From the NCBI GenBank assembly GCA_018698675.1, contig JABIPA010000032.1, forward strand, positions 1 through 51,916: DNA of 51,916 bases. Direction: 5' to 3'. Positions 35,629 through 46,094 of the stretch are shown in pieces. Origin of the DNA: a bacterium. Its GTDB lineage: Bacteria > Margulisbacteria > Marinamargulisbacteria > JABIPA01. The notes beneath the pieces are model-generated. The model was given only the letters and a program-made list of their open reading frames with translations, had not been told where the DNA came from and made no database searches. A program made the position numbers and the translations under genes. The first letter of the stretch is position 1. Every line of letters starts with the position of its first letter.

Positions 35629-38226
35629 TTATTTTTCTACTAAAAATTCTAGTTCATCGAACTCCTTTTTATTATTTTTGTTTTTTACGTCTATTCGAAT
35701 GGTATTTCCCGAAATTAGATCTCCGTTTAGTAACAAAAGCGAAAGAGGGTTTTGTATGTCCTGGATAATAATTCGTTTGAGTGGTCTGGCACCTAGTTCG
35801 GGGTCATATCCTTTTTTCGCAATTACTTTTCTTGCGGTCTCTGTTAAAAATAGCGTTATGTTTTTTTCTTTTAGTTTTTTTTCTAAAAAAGTGAGCTGGG
35901 TTTTAACAATTCCTAGCATGTTTTCTTCTTTTAATCTGTTGAAAACGATGATGTCGTCGATTCGGTTTAAAAACTCAGGTCTGAATTGAGTCTTTAATGA
36001 TTCATTTATTAGCAATTCTCTTTTTTCTTGATTACTTTCGTGTAGGATGGCTTGGCTTCCTATATTTGATGTCATTATTAAGATAGTGTTTTTAAAGTTT
36101 ATCGTTTTTCCTTTTCCATCCGTAAGATGTCCGTCATCTAGGATTTGTAGGAGGATATTGTGAACGTCCGGATGTGCTTTTTCGATTTCGTCTAAAAGAA
36201 CAACAGAATAGGGTCTTCGACGGATGGCTTCAGTTAGTTGGCCTCCTTCGTCATGACCTATATATCCAGGAGGGGCGCCTATAAGTCGAGATACTGAATG
36301 CTTTTCCATGTATTCCGACATATCTATACGTATGAGGTGTTGGTCGCTATTAAAGAGTAATTCAGCCAGTGATTTTGCACATTCTGTTTTACCGACTCCA
36401 GTAGGGCCTAAAAATAGGAAACTTCCTATTGGTTTTTCTTCGTCTGATAAGCCAGCTCTAGAGCGTAGCAGTGCCTGCGTTACTTTCGTGATGGATTCGT
36501 CTTGGCCGATGACTCTTTTTTTGAGTATAGAAGCACTATTTAATATTTTTTGTTTTTCAGATTCTACGAGTTTTGAAAGAGGAATTCCTGTCCATTTTGC
36601 GATTATTTCTGCAATATCTTCATCGTCGACGGCTTCTTTAAGCATGGAGTCTGATTTTTGTAATGAGCTTAGTTCTTCGTTTTTCTTTTTTAAATTCTCA
36701 AGAAGTTCTGGACGTTTTTTGAACCTAATAATTGAGACCGTTTCGTAATTTCCTAATCGTTCTTCTTTTGCTTCCTCACCTTTTAACTTTTCTAAGCTTT
36801 CATTTAAGTTTTGAATCGTAGTTATCAGGCTTTTTTCGTTTTGCCATTGAGCGTTTAGCGGATTTAATTCTTCTTTCAGTTCTGCTAATTTTTTTTCCAA
36901 TGTTTGCAGTTGTACTTTTCCATGTTCGTCTTTTTCATTTTTAAGGGCTTGTTTTTCAATTTCTAATTGAATGATTTTTCTGTTAATTTCATCAATTTTG
37001 GTAGGGCTGCTATCTATTTGAATCCTAAGCTTTGAGGCCGCTTCGTCTATAAGATCAATCGCTTTATCTGGGAGGAATCTGTCAGATATATACCTGTGAG
37101 ATAGGTGTGCTGCTGAAACGATTGCGTCATCTAATATTTTTATTCCGTGATGAACTTCATATTTTTCTTTTAAGCCTCGTAAGATAGCAATGGTGTCCGA
37201 TACATTTGGTTCACCCACGTAAACAGGTTGGAATCGACGTTCTAAGGCAGTATCTTTTTCTATATATATTCGGTATTCATTTAAAGTCGTGGCACCTATG
37301 CAGCTTAGTTCTCCACGTGATAGCGCGGGCTTTAACATATTTGCTGCGTCTACAGATCCTTCTGCTTTTCCTGCTCCGACGAGAAGATGCATTTCGTCTA
37401 TAAATAGAATGATATTGTCTTGATTTTTGTTTATTTCTTTTAGTAATGCTTTTAGTCTGTCTTCGAACTCTCCTCTATATTTGGCCCCAGCGACTAAGGC
37501 TCCCATATCTAATGAGAGAATTCGTTTCTTTTTTAAGAGTTCTGGAACATCGCCAGAAACAATTCGGTTTGCAAGGCCTTCTACAATTGCAGTCTTTCCG
37601 ACTCCGGGTTCACCTATTAAAACGGGGTTGTTTTTTCTGCGTCGGCATAAAACTTGTATGATTCTCCGGATTTCTTCATCTCGGCCTATGACGGGGTCTA
37701 ATTTATTTTCGGATGCTTTTTTTATCAAATCAATCGTATATTTTTCTAACGCTTGAAATGTAGCCTCTGGGTCTTGTGAGTCAATGGTTGATCCGTTTCT
37801 AATCTCTAATAGATTCTTTAACAACTCTTTTTCTATTAGGTTATGAATAGAGAAAATTTGTTTTAAAGTTTTAATTTGAAATGCACCGATTAAAAAGTGT
37901 TCACAGCTTATAAAGCTATCGTTCATTGATTTAGACGCTTTTTCTACTGCTTTGTAGAATATTGAAAAATTGGATGAAAATCTAACACTGTCCACTTTTT
38001 GAACATAGGGGAGTTGATTGATGTGTTCATTAATTGAACACTTGATTTCTTTTTGATTTATTTTCATTTTTTGGAGTAAAGGAACTATGAGTGTGTCTTC
38101 GATTGAAAATAATGCTGATATAAAGTGTAAAGGTGTGAGTTCTTGGTGATTTTTACTAGTGGCTAGTGTGTGTGCTTCTTGCAGTAATTCTTGAGCCTTC
38201 GTCGTTAGGTTATTTGTGTTGATCAT
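35629..38226 (-). CDS. clpB: ATP-dependent chaperone ClpB
   Basis: 865 residues. N-terminal Clp repeat domain, first AAA+ module ([25 protein letters not shown]), the long middle coiled coil (~400-520) that distinguishes ClpB from ClpA/ClpC, and the second AAA+ module ([27 protein letters not shown]). It rescues aggregated proteins with DnaK and lacks a ClpP-binding loop. Start at ATG 38226 with GGAG upstream. A consensus sigma-54-type promoter lies 49 bases upstream, which is unusual for clpB. Confidence 0.97.
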   Translation of the reverse strand: MINTNNLTTKAQELLQEAHTLATSKNHQELTPLHFISALFSIEDTLIVPLLQKMKINQKEIKCSINEHINQLPYVQKVDSVRFSSNFSIFYKAVEKASKSMNDSFISCEHFLIGAFQIKTLKQIFSIHNLIEKELLKNLLEIRNGSTIDSQDPEATFQALEKYTIDLIKKASENKLDPVIGRDEEIRRIIQVLCRRRKNNPVLIGEPGVGKTAIVEGLANRIVSGDVPELLKKKRILSLDMGALVAGAKYRGEFEDRLKALLKEINKNQDNIILFIDEMHLLVGAGKAEGSVDAANMLKPALSRGELSCIGATTLNEYRIYIEKDTALERRFQPVYVGEPNVSDTIAILRGLKEKYEVHHGIKILDDAIVSAAHLSHRYISDRFLPDKAIDLIDEAASKLRIQIDSSPTKIDEINRKIIQLEIEKQALKNEKDEHGKVQLQTLEKKLAELKEELNPLNAQWQNEKSLITTIQNLNESLEKLKGEEAKEERLGNYETVSIIRFKKRPELLENLKKKNEELSSLQKSDSMLKEAVDDEDIAEIIAKWTGIPLSKLVESEKQKILNSASILKKRVIGQDESITKVTQALLRSRAGLSDEEKPIGSFLFLGPTGVGKTECAKSLAELLFNSDQHLIRIDMSEYMEKHSVSRLIGAPPGYIGHDEGGQLTEAIRRRPYSVVLLDEIEKAHPDVHNILLQILDDGHLTDGKGKTINFKNTILIMTSNIGSQAILHESNQEKRELLINESLKTQFRPEFLNRIDDIIVFNRLKEENMLGIVKTQLTFLEKKLKEKNITLFLTETARKVIAKKGYDPELGARPLKRIIIQDIQNPLSLLLLNGDLISGNTIRIDVKNKNNKKEFDELEFLVEK

Positions 38227-38274
38227 ATGTAATACTCCTTTTTAAGTAGTTTTAATTAATTTTACTTATTGGTG

Positions 38275-38291
38275 TGCAAAATTCGTGCCAA
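38275..38291 (-). promoter_or_regulatory. Consensus-like sigma-54 (RpoN) promoter upstream of clpB
   Basis: On the complement: TTGGCACGAATTTTGCA. It has the GG at -24 and GC at -12 with exactly 10 bases between them and matches YTGGCACG-N4-TTGCW at every defined position. The predicted start (~38264) gives a 38-base leader with a ribosome-binding site. No sigma-70-type promoter with good spacing was found in the same gap. Whether rpoN and an enhancer-binding activator exist in this genome cannot be seen. Confidence 0.7.
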
Positions 38292-38387
38292 TCCAAATTT
38301 GATTCGATGCATTAATCTATACTATTACATATAAAATGATTTGTTATGGTGTATTTTGGAAGAGTCGTTGGTTTGCTATTTTCGAAT

Positions 38388-40604
38388 TTACTTAATAGAC
38401 CCGTGTTCATAGAAATAGTATTCGTTTGAGAAACGTGTATTATTTCTATCTAAACAATATATACCTTGTTTTGGTTCTTCGTTCGAAGATGTCATTGTCC
38501 CGTGGATTGCGATGTTTTTTCCGTCATGAGAATAAAAATGCTGGCCTCTGATGATGGACCCGTCTTTAAGGATTGTTTTCCCATAGGTCATAACCATTGT
38601 TTTAGATTTTTCATGATATTCGTGTAAGCCTTTTATTTCTACTCCTACGATTGATTGTAAATCTCGTGTCGTTGGGTTTTTAATAACGTTTCGTTTTTTT
38701 CCTTTTTCTAGAACCATGCAATTGGTATTTGTATCAAAGATAAAATCGCCTTTTTCATACAAATCGCCATTGTTTTTTGATTTTGTTCCTTTTATTAAAA
38801 CGATTGTTTTTGTATTTGGATCATATTTAAAATGTCCACTTTCAGTGTTTATGCCATTATTTGTGGAGCGTGTTCCTTTTATTAGAATGAACTCATTTGT
38901 GGGTTCGTTGTAAGAGAACCTGCCAGCATCGATGATTTCACCATTATTTAATGATTTCGTTCCTTTACTTAAAACGGATTTTTGTGTGCGTTCGTCATAT
39001 ATAAATTCGCCGTCTTCGGTTAAAGCATCGTTATTTATTGACTTTATCCCTTGTGCCAAAAAAGATGTGTTGGAGTCCTCGTGATAGATAAAGTCTCCTT
39101 TTTCGATGATACCTCCGTTGTTTATTGATCTTTTTCCATTTGTTAAAACGATTGTTTCTGTATTTGGGTCATATTGAAACAGTCCACTTTCAATGTCTAT
39201 GCCATTATTTATGGAACGTGTTCCTTTTGTCAGCATAAGTTCATTTGTGGATTCGTTGTAAACTAATCTATCAGCGCCGAGGATTTCACCGTTATTTAAT
39301 GATTTCGTTCCTTTACTTAAAAAAGATTTTTTTGCGGTTTCGTCATATATAAATTCGCCGTCTTCGGTTAAAGCATCGTTATTTGTCGATCTTTTTCCTA
39401 GTGCTAAAAAGGATTTGTTGGAGTTTTCTTGATAGATAAAGTCTCCTTTTTCAGTGATATAGCCGTTATTTATGGATCTTTCTCCTTTTGTTAAAACGAG
39501 CGTCTTTGTGGTTTTTATAAATGTAAATTCCCCCTCCTCGACTTCAGAATTGTAGTTTGAGGATCTTGTTCCATGAATTAAATGCATTGTTTTTGTGACT
39601 GGATCATAGGAAAAGGTTCCTTTTTCAACATATGATTCGTTATTTGTTGATATATGCCCGTTAGTCAATATGATGGTTTGCGTGTCTTTGTCGTAATTAA
39701 AATTGCGACTTTCTACATTGGAATCGTTTGTTTTTGATTTTGTTCCTTTTGTTAAAACCATTGTATTAGTGGTTGAATCGTACTGAAATTCACCCTGTTC
39801 AATATTAATTTTTGGAGGGTTTTCATTTTCTGAGGTTTCTGACTTGGTGCCGCTCGCTAAAACCATATCCTTTGCAATCGGGGAATACTTGAATAAACCT
39901 TTTTCTGTGATTTCGCCGTGTTTTTTTGATTTGGTTCCGGTGATTAATGTTATCGCTTCGATAGCCGGTTCATATTCAAAATTTCCCGATTCGATCGTAG
40001 ATTCGAACTTCTCTGATCTGGTTCCACTCGATAAAACCGTGGATAATGTTTTTGAACTATATTTAAAATCACCGGATTCCAAGTCGGCTCCTTTGTTTTT
40101 GGATTTGATACCATAAGATAAATTCATTGGGTTTTTTATGTCCATGAGTCCTTCGTACCGTTCGTCATCTGAAACTATTTTTACTTTGTATTTAAAATTA
40201 CCGAACTTAATTGTTATTTTTTCTGAGTTGGTTTTTATTGATATATTCCCTTTTACGAAATCGAAACTAGGAACGCTTTTGGTGTATTTTGTTACGCAAT
40301 CTCTTAAAAGGCCTTTGTTTATTGTGAGTCGGTTCGTTTTGTCTAGAGATGGTCCTATCTGTATTTTTTTGCTTCTTAAATTATTTTCGATTTCTGCCAT
40401 AATTGATATTGACTGGTAATTTTGTGTTGGTATCGCACTTGAGTATATGGCCGAGGAATTGGTAGAAGGCATATCACTTATGGGCGAATTGAGTGGGGTA
40501 GATTCCAATGATGTACTTGATGTGCTCGGAGCTGAAATTGGTATGAAATTTCCGGTTTTTTTTGGAGCATATAGAGATATTGAAGGTGGGGTATTTATAG
40601 ACAC
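38388..40604 (-). CDS. Large protein built of ~16 tandem 29-residue repeats
   Basis: 738 residues from a GTG start (GGAG site 9 bases before). Residues 1-75 are Ser/Pro/Thr-rich and probably disordered; no signal peptide. Residues 165-634 hold about 16 repeats of the type G-[TK]-[RK]-S-x-N-N-G...E-x-G-x-F-x-Y-[DH]...T-x-[TL]-x-[IV]-L, 29 residues each except the fourth (35). Strand-turn patterns suggest a beta-solenoid or MORN-like sheet, but the MORN consensus does not match. Two further degenerate units follow. Function unknown; likely a binding or structural protein. Repeats 8-15 include a recent duplication. Confidence 0.8.
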   Translation of the reverse strand: MSINTPPSISLYAPKKTGNFIPISAPSTSSTSLESTPLNSPISDMPSTNSSAIYSSAIPTQNYQSISIMAEIENNLRSKKIQIGPSLDKTNRLTINKGLLRDCVTKYTKSVPSFDFVKGNISIKTNSEKITIKFGNFKYKVKIVSDDERYEGLMDIKNPMNLSYGIKSKNKGADLESGDFKYSSKTLSTVLSSGTRSEKFESTIESGNFEYEPAIEAITLITGTKSKKHGEITEKGLFKYSPIAKDMVLASGTKSETSENENPPKINIEQGEFQYDSTTNTMVLTKGTKSKTNDSNVESRNFNYDKDTQTIILTNGHISTNNESYVEKGTFSYDPVTKTMHLIHGTRSSNYNSEVEEGEFTFIKTTKTLVLTKGERSINNGYITEKGDFIYQENSNKSFLALGKRSTNNDALTEDGEFIYDETAKKSFLSKGTKSLNNGEILGADRLVYNESTNELMLTKGTRSINNGIDIESGLFQYDPNTETIVLTNGKRSINNGGIIEKGDFIYHEDSNTSFLAQGIKSINNDALTEDGEFIYDERTQKSVLSKGTKSLNNGEIIDAGRFSYNEPTNEFILIKGTRSTNNGINTESGHFKYDPNTKTIVLIKGTKSKNNGDLYEKGDFIFDTNTNCMVLEKGKKRNVIKNPTTRDLQSIVGVEIKGLHEYHEKSKTMVMTYGKTILKDGSIIRGQHFYSHDGKNIAIHGTMTSSNEEPKQGIYCLDRNNTRFSNEYYFYEHGSIK
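38790..39485 (-). repeat. 348-bp tandem duplication of four repeat units
   Basis: Inside the repeat-protein gene, units 8-11 (39138-39485) and units 12-15 (38790-39137) are two copies of a 116-residue, four-unit block. Unit 8 matches 12 (EKGDFIY), 9 matches 13 (DALTEDGEFIYDE), 10 matches 14 (GTKSLNNGEI) and 11 matches 15 (ESG.F.YDPNT). The DNA is also clearly similar between copies, for example TTTAATGATTTCGTTCC near 38950 and 39298, 348 bases apart. Confidence 0.85.
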
Positions 40605-40700
40605 GAATTTTTACTCCTTAACTTAAGTAATAGTATTTAGTATTTATATTTTCATATTTTCATATTTTTTTTAAGGTAGATAAAAGTAGGAAAAAAGTTG

Positions 40701-41435
40701 CTAGGAATTAATGTTTTCGAAAGAACATTCGTTCAAATATGCAGAAAGTGTTTTTTTTAAACCCTCTTGAATGCAATCATTTACAAAGGCGTGTCCGATT
40801 GAAACTTCTAACAGATCTGGCACTTTCTGAACAAGGAAATTAAGGTTGTTTAAATCAAGGTCATGTCCTGCGTTGATAAGTATGCCTGAATTTTTTAATT
40901 GAGCAGCTAATTCCAAAATGGGAGAAATGGCTTTTGTTTTATCTATAGTGAACTGTTTGGCATAGTCATAGGTGTAGATTTCGATTCGATCAGGGTTAAT
41001 CTCTTTTAATGTTTCTAGATTGGTGTGTCCCGGATTTAAAAAAATAGATGTTCTGCACGGGAATTGAGGTAATGCATCTTTTAGAAACTCTTTTTGGCTT
41101 ACAATATTCCATCCAAATGAAGATGTTAATGCTTCTGGTGGATCGGGGACTAGAGTGACTTGGTCTGGCTTTACAGTTTGAATCAATTTTATAAAATCTT
41201 GAGATGGATATCCTTCTACATTGAATTCCTTGTCTGAATAGGTCTGAAGAAGCGTTTTTAAGTCGAAAACGTCGTCATACCTAATGTGTCTGCCATCAGG
41301 TCGTGGATGAACTGTAATTCCTTCAGCACCTAAGTCTAGGCATTGTTTTGCCAAAGTAAGAAGATTTGGTTTGTTTTCACCGCGGGAATTTCGGATGAGT
41401 GCAAATTTGTTAACATTTATACTGAGTTTAACCAT
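40701..41435 (-). CDS. pdxJ: Pyridoxine 5'-phosphate synthase
   Basis: Last ring-closing step of de novo vitamin B6 synthesis (DXP-dependent route). I start at the ATG at 41435 (244 residues, family length) because MVKLSINVNKFALIRNSRGE aligns with the conserved start of PdxJ; the longer TTG frame adds 14 residues without a ribosome-binding site. Seen are GAEGITVHPRPDGRHIRYDD, VTLVPDPPEALTSSFGW, FLNPGHTNLE, IEIYTYDYA, INAGHDLDLNNL and EVSIGHAFVNDCI. Minus strand, divergent from hldD. Confidence 0.95.
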   Translation of the reverse strand: MVKLSINVNKFALIRNSRGENKPNLLTLAKQCLDLGAEGITVHPRPDGRHIRYDDVFDLKTLLQTYSDKEFNVEGYPSQDFIKLIQTVKPDQVTLVPDPPEALTSSFGWNIVSQKEFLKDALPQFPCRTSIFLNPGHTNLETLKEINPDRIEIYTYDYAKQFTIDKTKAISPILELAAQLKNSGILINAGHDLDLNNLNFLVQKVPDLLEVSIGHAFVNDCIQEGLKKTLSAYLNECSFENINS

Positions 41436-41529
41436 TTTAGATATGCTAAGAATACCTGTCATTTTTTGAATTGCCAATTGTTGTCATTCGGCTCAAAAAA
41501 CGATAGGTTTATGGAATTAGGAGGATTTT

Positions 41530-42507
41530 ATGATTGTAATCACTGGCGGAGCTGGATTTATTGGAAGTGCATTTGCTTGGAAATGTAACATTGAGGGGCG
41601 AAGCGATTTAATAATTGTTGATAACATTCAACAAAATGAAAAATGGCGTAATTTAGTATCTATTCAATACCATGATTATTTACATAAATCCGATTTTATA
41701 GAACAAATTTTGACAGGAACTTTTCCTCATAAAGTAGACGCGATCGTTCATATGGGAGCTTGCTCAGCAACTACGGAGATGGATATGGATTATTTGATGG
41801 AAAATAATTATCGATATACTAAAATCCTTGCTGAGTGGTGCCTGAAAAATGATGCTCGATTTATTTATGCAAGTAGTGCGGCAACATACGGGAACGGTGA
41901 ATTTGGGTTTGAAGACGATGAGTCTAAAGCGAAACAATTAAAACCAATTAATCGATATGGTTACTCAAAGCAATTATTTGATTTACATGCCTTAAACCAA
42001 GGGTGGTTAGATAATATTGTTGGATTGAAGTTTTTTAATGTATTTGGGCCAAATGAATTTCACAAAGAAGGTATGAAAAGTGTTATGTGTAAAGCCTATC
42101 CAGAAGTTCTTAAAACTAAGCGTATGAATTTGTTTAAATCATATCGAAAAAATTACACAGATGGTGGACAGCAACGTGATTTTGTATACGTAAAAGACGT
42201 AGTTAACGTTATTTGGTGGCTGCTTAATAATCGGGCAGTTTCGGGTTTATTTAATGTAGGAACAGGGACGTGTCGCTCTTGGAATGAACTTGCATTTGCT
42301 TTATTTAAATCAATGGACATTCCTCCAGCAATTGATTATATCGATATGCCTGATAATTTGATTAATCAATATCAATATTATACTCAAGCTTCAATGAACA
42401 AATTAAAAGGACAAGGGTGTGACGTTGATTTTATGACCTTGGAAGAAGCGATGGACGATTATGTTTCGGGATATCTAAAGGATGGAAATTTCTTGTCGTC
42501 AGTCTAA
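41530..42507 (+). CDS. hldD: ADP-L-glycero-D-manno-heptose 6-epimerase
   Basis: 325 residues, an extended short-chain dehydrogenase. Rossmann motif ITGGAGFIGSAFAWKCN, family-specific HMGACSATTEMDMDYLMENN, catalytic YGYSK (Tyr and Lys) and RDFVYVKDV. It epimerises the heptose precursor for the LPS inner core, agreeing with lpxD that LPS is made. AGGAGG upstream supports the start. No other heptose genes are near. Confidence 0.95.
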   Translation: MIVITGGAGFIGSAFAWKCNIEGRSDLIIVDNIQQNEKWRNLVSIQYHDYLHKSDFIEQILTGTFPHKVDAIVHMGACSATTEMDMDYLMENNYRYTKILAEWCLKNDARFIYASSAATYGNGEFGFEDDESKAKQLKPINRYGYSKQLFDLHALNQGWLDNIVGLKFFNVFGPNEFHKEGMKSVMCKAYPEVLKTKRMNLFKSYRKNYTDGGQQRDFVYVKDVVNVIWWLLNNRAVSGLFNVGTGTCRSWNELAFALFKSMDIPPAIDYIDMPDNLINQYQYYTQASMNKLKGQGCDVDFMTLEEAMDDYVSGYLKDGNFLSSV

Positions 42508-42579
42508 GCGATTTTGATTTGGGTTCTGGATGGTTGAGTAGCATCATTTATTTAATTCTATACCATTAAATGGGAGTTT

Positions 42580-42588
42580 GATATAATC
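42580..42588 (+). promoter_or_regulatory. Extended -10 promoter for mreB
   Basis: TGATATAAT is a perfect -10 with a TGn extension; the -35 region is poor (TATACC). Predicted start ~42595, 70 bases before the mreB ATG. Confidence 0.55.
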
Positions 42589-42664
42589 CTAAAAAAGCAG
42601 GGAAAAAATAGCTCTAAAATGAGTTTTCCTTACTTCAAATTCCTTGAAAAGAGATAATATCGTA

Positions 42665-43726
42665 ATGAGAAAAGTTGTTGAAAAAGTTTTTAAAGTTTCC
42701 AGATTTGAATCGATAATGCGAAGTTTGCGTTGCGATTTAGGAATTGATTTAGGTACCGCAAATACGCTTGTTTTTGCACAAGGCGAGGGCGTTATTGTCC
42801 AAGAGCCGTCTGTTGTTGCTTTAGATAATAAGAAAAATTTGGTTTTAGCTGTTGGTGACGAAGCTAAAAAAATGATTGGACGTACCCCTGGAAATGTTGT
42901 CGCAGTTCGGCCTCTTCGTGATGGTGTTATTGCTGACTTTGATATTACTGAAACAATGTTGAAATATTTTATTAAACGAGCCCTTCCTAAAAAAACCTTT
43001 TTTAAACCCCGTATTATCGTTGGTGTTCCTTCGGGAATTACTGGTGTTGAAAAACGTGCTGTATTAGATGCAACTTATCATGCTGGAGCAAAAGAAGCTT
43101 TTTTAATTGAAGAGCCTATGGCTGCTGCAATTGGTGCTAATTTACCAGTGTCAGAGCCAACAGGAAGTATGATCGTTGATATTGGTGGCGGAACGACAGA
43201 AGTGGCCGTCATATCTTTGGGCGGGATTGTTGTTTCTAAGTCAATTCGAGTTGCTGGAGATGAAATGGATGAAGCTATTGTTTCTCATTGTAGAGATAAC
43301 TATAGATTATTGATTGGTGAGCGTACTGCAGAAGAAATTAAAATTAAATTAGGTTCGGCTTATGACATGGGGAAAGAAAGTACCCTCGAAGTTCGTGGGC
43401 GTGATTTAGTTTCTGGATTGCCTCGTACCTTCACATTAACAACTACGGAAATTCGAGATGCCTTGAAAGATCCAATTCGAACGATAGTAGATGGAATTCG
43501 AAATACGTTAGAACAGACTCCTCCTGAGCTTTCTTCCGATATAATGGATTATGGAATTACACTTGCTGGTGGAGGCGCGTTATTACAGGGATTGGACAAA
43601 TTTATTCAAAGTGAAACAAGTATTCACGTGAATATAGCAGAAAATCCATTGGAATGTGTCGCACTAGGTACTGGTAAAGCATTAAGTGAGATTGATGTTT
43701 TGAGAAAAGTATTAATTTCAGAGTAA
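42665..43726 (+). CDS. mreB: Rod-shape determining protein MreB
   Basis: Bacterial actin that guides side-wall synthesis. 353 residues from the ATG at 42665; the upstream TTG at 42644 would add 7 residues and is less likely. About 20 residues precede the usual MreB start. Nucleotide-binding blocks [62 protein letters not shown] and [14 protein letters not shown] are all there. mreC/mreD do not follow. Confidence 0.97.
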   Translation: MRKVVEKVFKVSRFESIMRSLRCDLGIDLGTANTLVFAQGEGVIVQEPSVVALDNKKNLVLAVGDEAKKMIGRTPGNVVAVRPLRDGVIADFDITETMLKYFIKRALPKKTFFKPRIIVGVPSGITGVEKRAVLDATYHAGAKEAFLIEEPMAAAIGANLPVSEPTGSMIVDIGGGTTEVAVISLGGIVVSKSIRVAGDEMDEAIVSHCRDNYRLLIGERTAEEIKIKLGSAYDMGKESTLEVRGRDLVSGLPRTFTLTTTEIRDALKDPIRTIVDGIRNTLEQTPPELSSDIMDYGITLAGGGALLQGLDKFIQSETSIHVNIAENPLECVALGTGKALSEIDVLRKVLISE

Positions 43727-43892
43727 AAAATTTTTTTTTCACTAGTTTTGGGATATATCTAAGCGATTCGGTATTTCTTTCTGAATAAGGGGTTTTTCTA
43801 GGCTGGCATTTTTTTGAATAGATTCGGAGATGATTTTTCACTGAATGTTATTTAAATGAAGGTTTGTCAGTTTTGGAACCGCGAGGCTTATA

Positions 43893-45470
43893 TTGATTCG
43901 TCCAATTTCGTTTCTTCCAACTAATCTTAGAGATAAAGTCTCTCGATGGACACAATTTAAAAATTTAAATTTTCAATTGTCGTCAGGTTTGTCAGACGCT
44001 GACGTTTTTTCTTTTTTCATGCAGTCTTCAATGAGTGTTCAAATAAAGCAGCGATTTATTAAAAATTTGGGCTTTTATTCTTTAGATTCTCTTGACGGGG
44101 TTTGGGTTCAAAAAAAGAATCGGGATATTTGTTCTTATGATGAGAATAATAGAAATGATAAAAAACCATCGTACACTTCTATTTTATTTGAGACGGAAGT
44201 AGCAATTGGCCTCTACTCGTCTAACCCTTATAAACATACTTGGGAACCTGAGCATGCTTCTAATAAAAAGATGTATGTGTTTATTGATAATAATGACTTG
44301 AGTGCATTATCTAGTGTAGAAGGAATAGGTGCGGATAATCATTTGATAAATAAACCCTATGAAGACGTAGGTCAAATTTCTAGTAATTTATTGATAAAAA
44401 AGAGTCGACATAGACAGATAACTGCAGAAGACGATGTGCTGATTAATGTTGTAAGCCTTGCTCTTGAACAATCAGCTTCGGATATTCACTTTTACTCGGT
44501 TAAAACTGGATACGATATTTTTCTTCGTGTTAAAGGAAGTTTGATTTTCTTTAAAAGACATTCAGAGACAGGGTTTGATCAACGACTTAAATTTAAATCG
44601 AATATGGATATATCAATTTATAATGTGGCTCAAGACGGGCGATTGAGTCTAGATTTGTCTCGGTATTCTTTAAAAGGGGCTTCTGAAAGGTTGATGACTG
44701 TTGATCTTAGGGTTTCTTCGTACCCATCTTTTTATGGAGAAAATTTTGTTTTAAGGTTATTTTCGGAGAATCGAGAATTTGATATTAATTCTGGATTGGG
44801 ATTTAACAAAAACCTAATACCTCGTATAAAAAAAATACTAAAGAAACAATCGGGCTTGTTTTTAGTCACAGGGCCAACAGGATCTGGAAAAACGACGACG
44901 TTATATGGATTTATGAATTGGATTGTGAATCAAGGGAAACAACATATTATTTCGATAGAGGACCCTGTCGAGGCTCTTATACCAGGGGTTCAACAGTCTC
45001 AGGTCCATAAAGGATTTGGGTTTTCGGATGCTTTGAAATCTATGCTTCGACAAGACCCCGATGTAATTATTTTAGGAGAGATTCGAGATGCAAGTACGGC
45101 AAAAATTGCTATTGAAGCGGCGTATACGGGGCATTTGGTTTTTGCTACCTTGCATACGTCGGATTGTTGGTCAGCAATATCTCGATTGAAAAGTTTTGGT
45201 TTGGATTTATTTTTAATAAATCATTGTTTGTTGGGTGTTTTGTCGCAGCAGTTGGTTCAATTGAAATGCTCATGTAATAGTGGTTGTAATAAATGCGAGT
45301 TTTCTATGGTAAAAAAAAGACAGCCTATTCATGAGTTATTGATATTGAATCATAACGATTTTAATCAAATATGGGTGGATGAGTCTGCATTTGAGTCTCA
45401 TTTTTTTCACCGTTTTAAAGACGATATTTTTGCGAAACAATTAGGAAAAGAGTTGAACACTGAATTTTAG
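43893..45470 (+). CDS. GspE/PilB-type secretion/pilus ATPase
   Basis: 525 residues from a TTG start supported by GAGG 6 bases upstream. The C-terminal half has Walker A (VTGPTGSGKTTT), the Asp box (ISIEDPVEA), Walker B (DPDVIILGEIRD) and ATLHTSD, clear marks of type II secretion/type IV pilus assembly ATPases. The zinc-finger region is shortened to CSCNSGCNKC, lacking the ~30-residue insert between the two Cys pairs. The N-terminal ~180 residues are poorly conserved. No GspF/PilC, pilin or GspD genes lie nearby, so it may be an orphan of a split cluster. Confidence 0.9.
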   Translation: MIRPISFLPTNLRDKVSRWTQFKNLNFQLSSGLSDADVFSFFMQSSMSVQIKQRFIKNLGFYSLDSLDGVWVQKKNRDICSYDENNRNDKKPSYTSILFETEVAIGLYSSNPYKHTWEPEHASNKKMYVFIDNNDLSALSSVEGIGADNHLINKPYEDVGQISSNLLIKKSRHRQITAEDDVLINVVSLALEQSASDIHFYSVKTGYDIFLRVKGSLIFFKRHSETGFDQRLKFKSNMDISIYNVAQDGRLSLDLSRYSLKGASERLMTVDLRVSSYPSFYGENFVLRLFSENREFDINSGLGFNKNLIPRIKKILKKQSGLFLVTGPTGSGKTTTLYGFMNWIVNQGKQHIISIEDPVEALIPGVQQSQVHKGFGFSDALKSMLRQDPDVIILGEIRDASTAKIAIEAAYTGHLVFATLHTSDCWSAISRLKSFGLDLFLINHCLLGVLSQQLVQLKCSCNSGCNKCEFSMVKKRQPIHELLILNHNDFNQIWVDESAFESHFFHRFKDDIFAKQLGKELNTEF

Positions 45471-45488
45471 TTTGATTAACTACTTAAA

Positions 45489-46094
45489 ATGAAACGACTA
45501 ACTAGTTTGCAAGCTGATGAAATTGCAGAATTGCTTTTATCTGAGAATGTTGGTGTGTACCCGTTTGACACGATTATCGGATTTATAGGAATTGTTAATC
45601 CAATTGTTGAAAAAAAAATTGCGTCGATTAAGAACCGAAAAGACGAACATCCATTTTTAATACTTGTTGATTCTTTGGAATCGGCTAAAAAATTGGTAAA
45701 AATTCCTCCTGCTTATGAATTGTTTGTGAATTCGGTATGGCCAGGTCCTGTAACCCTTGTTTTTGAAAAAAAAGAGAAAGTGTCGACACTCGGGTTCTCT
45801 ACCGTGGCGATAAGAATTCCGAATGATTTAGTATTGAGGGATTTGATTCGCCGTGTTGGGGGCTCTGTTTATTCAACGAGTGTTAATATTTCAGGAGAAA
45901 AGGCATTTTTGACAGAATCTTCTATTTCGGAATCTATTATTAGTAAAATAGATTTTTGTGTGACGGCAGTGCATGATTCTAGTCGTCGTGTAGTTTCAAC
46001 AATAGTTGATTGTACGTCAACTATGCCTTCGGTTCTTAGGGAAGGCGGCAATGTGCAAGGTGTTAAAGATTTGATAGGTTTAATCGGAAAATAG
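45489..46094 (+). CDS. tsaC: Threonylcarbamoyl-AMP synthase (YrdC/Sua5 domain)
   Basis: 201 residues, single YrdC domain without the Sua5 C-terminal extension. VGVYPFDTIIGFIGIV replaces the usual PTET.YGL; KNRKDEHPFLILV, VWPGPVTLVFE and YSTSVNISGE (the S..N.SG motif) are conserved. It makes threonylcarbamoyl-AMP for the t6A modification at tRNA position 37. The variant start motif may mean a YciO-like relative. Confidence 0.85.
   Translation: MKRLTSLQADEIAELLLSENVGVYPFDTIIGFIGIVNPIVEKKIASIKNRKDEHPFLILVDSLESAKKLVKIPPAYELFVNSVWPGPVTLVFEKKEKVSTLGFSTVAIRIPNDLVLRDLIRRVGGSVYSTSVNISGEKAFLTESSISESIISKIDFCVTAVHDSSRRVVSTIVDCTSTMPSVLREGGNVQGVKDLIGLIGK

Noticed and set aside
37285-37310. GG-N10-GC pattern inside clpB resembling a sigma-54 site
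   Set aside because: Inside a coding gene on the wrong strand, and lacks the TTGC part.
41436-41477. TTG start giving 14 extra residues on PdxJ
   Set aside because: No ribosome-binding site, and the family starts at the MVKLSINVN ATG.
42600-42635. GGAAAA/TTTTCC stem before mreB
   Set aside because: A/T-only stem with a large loop; not stable enough for a riboswitch or attenuator call.
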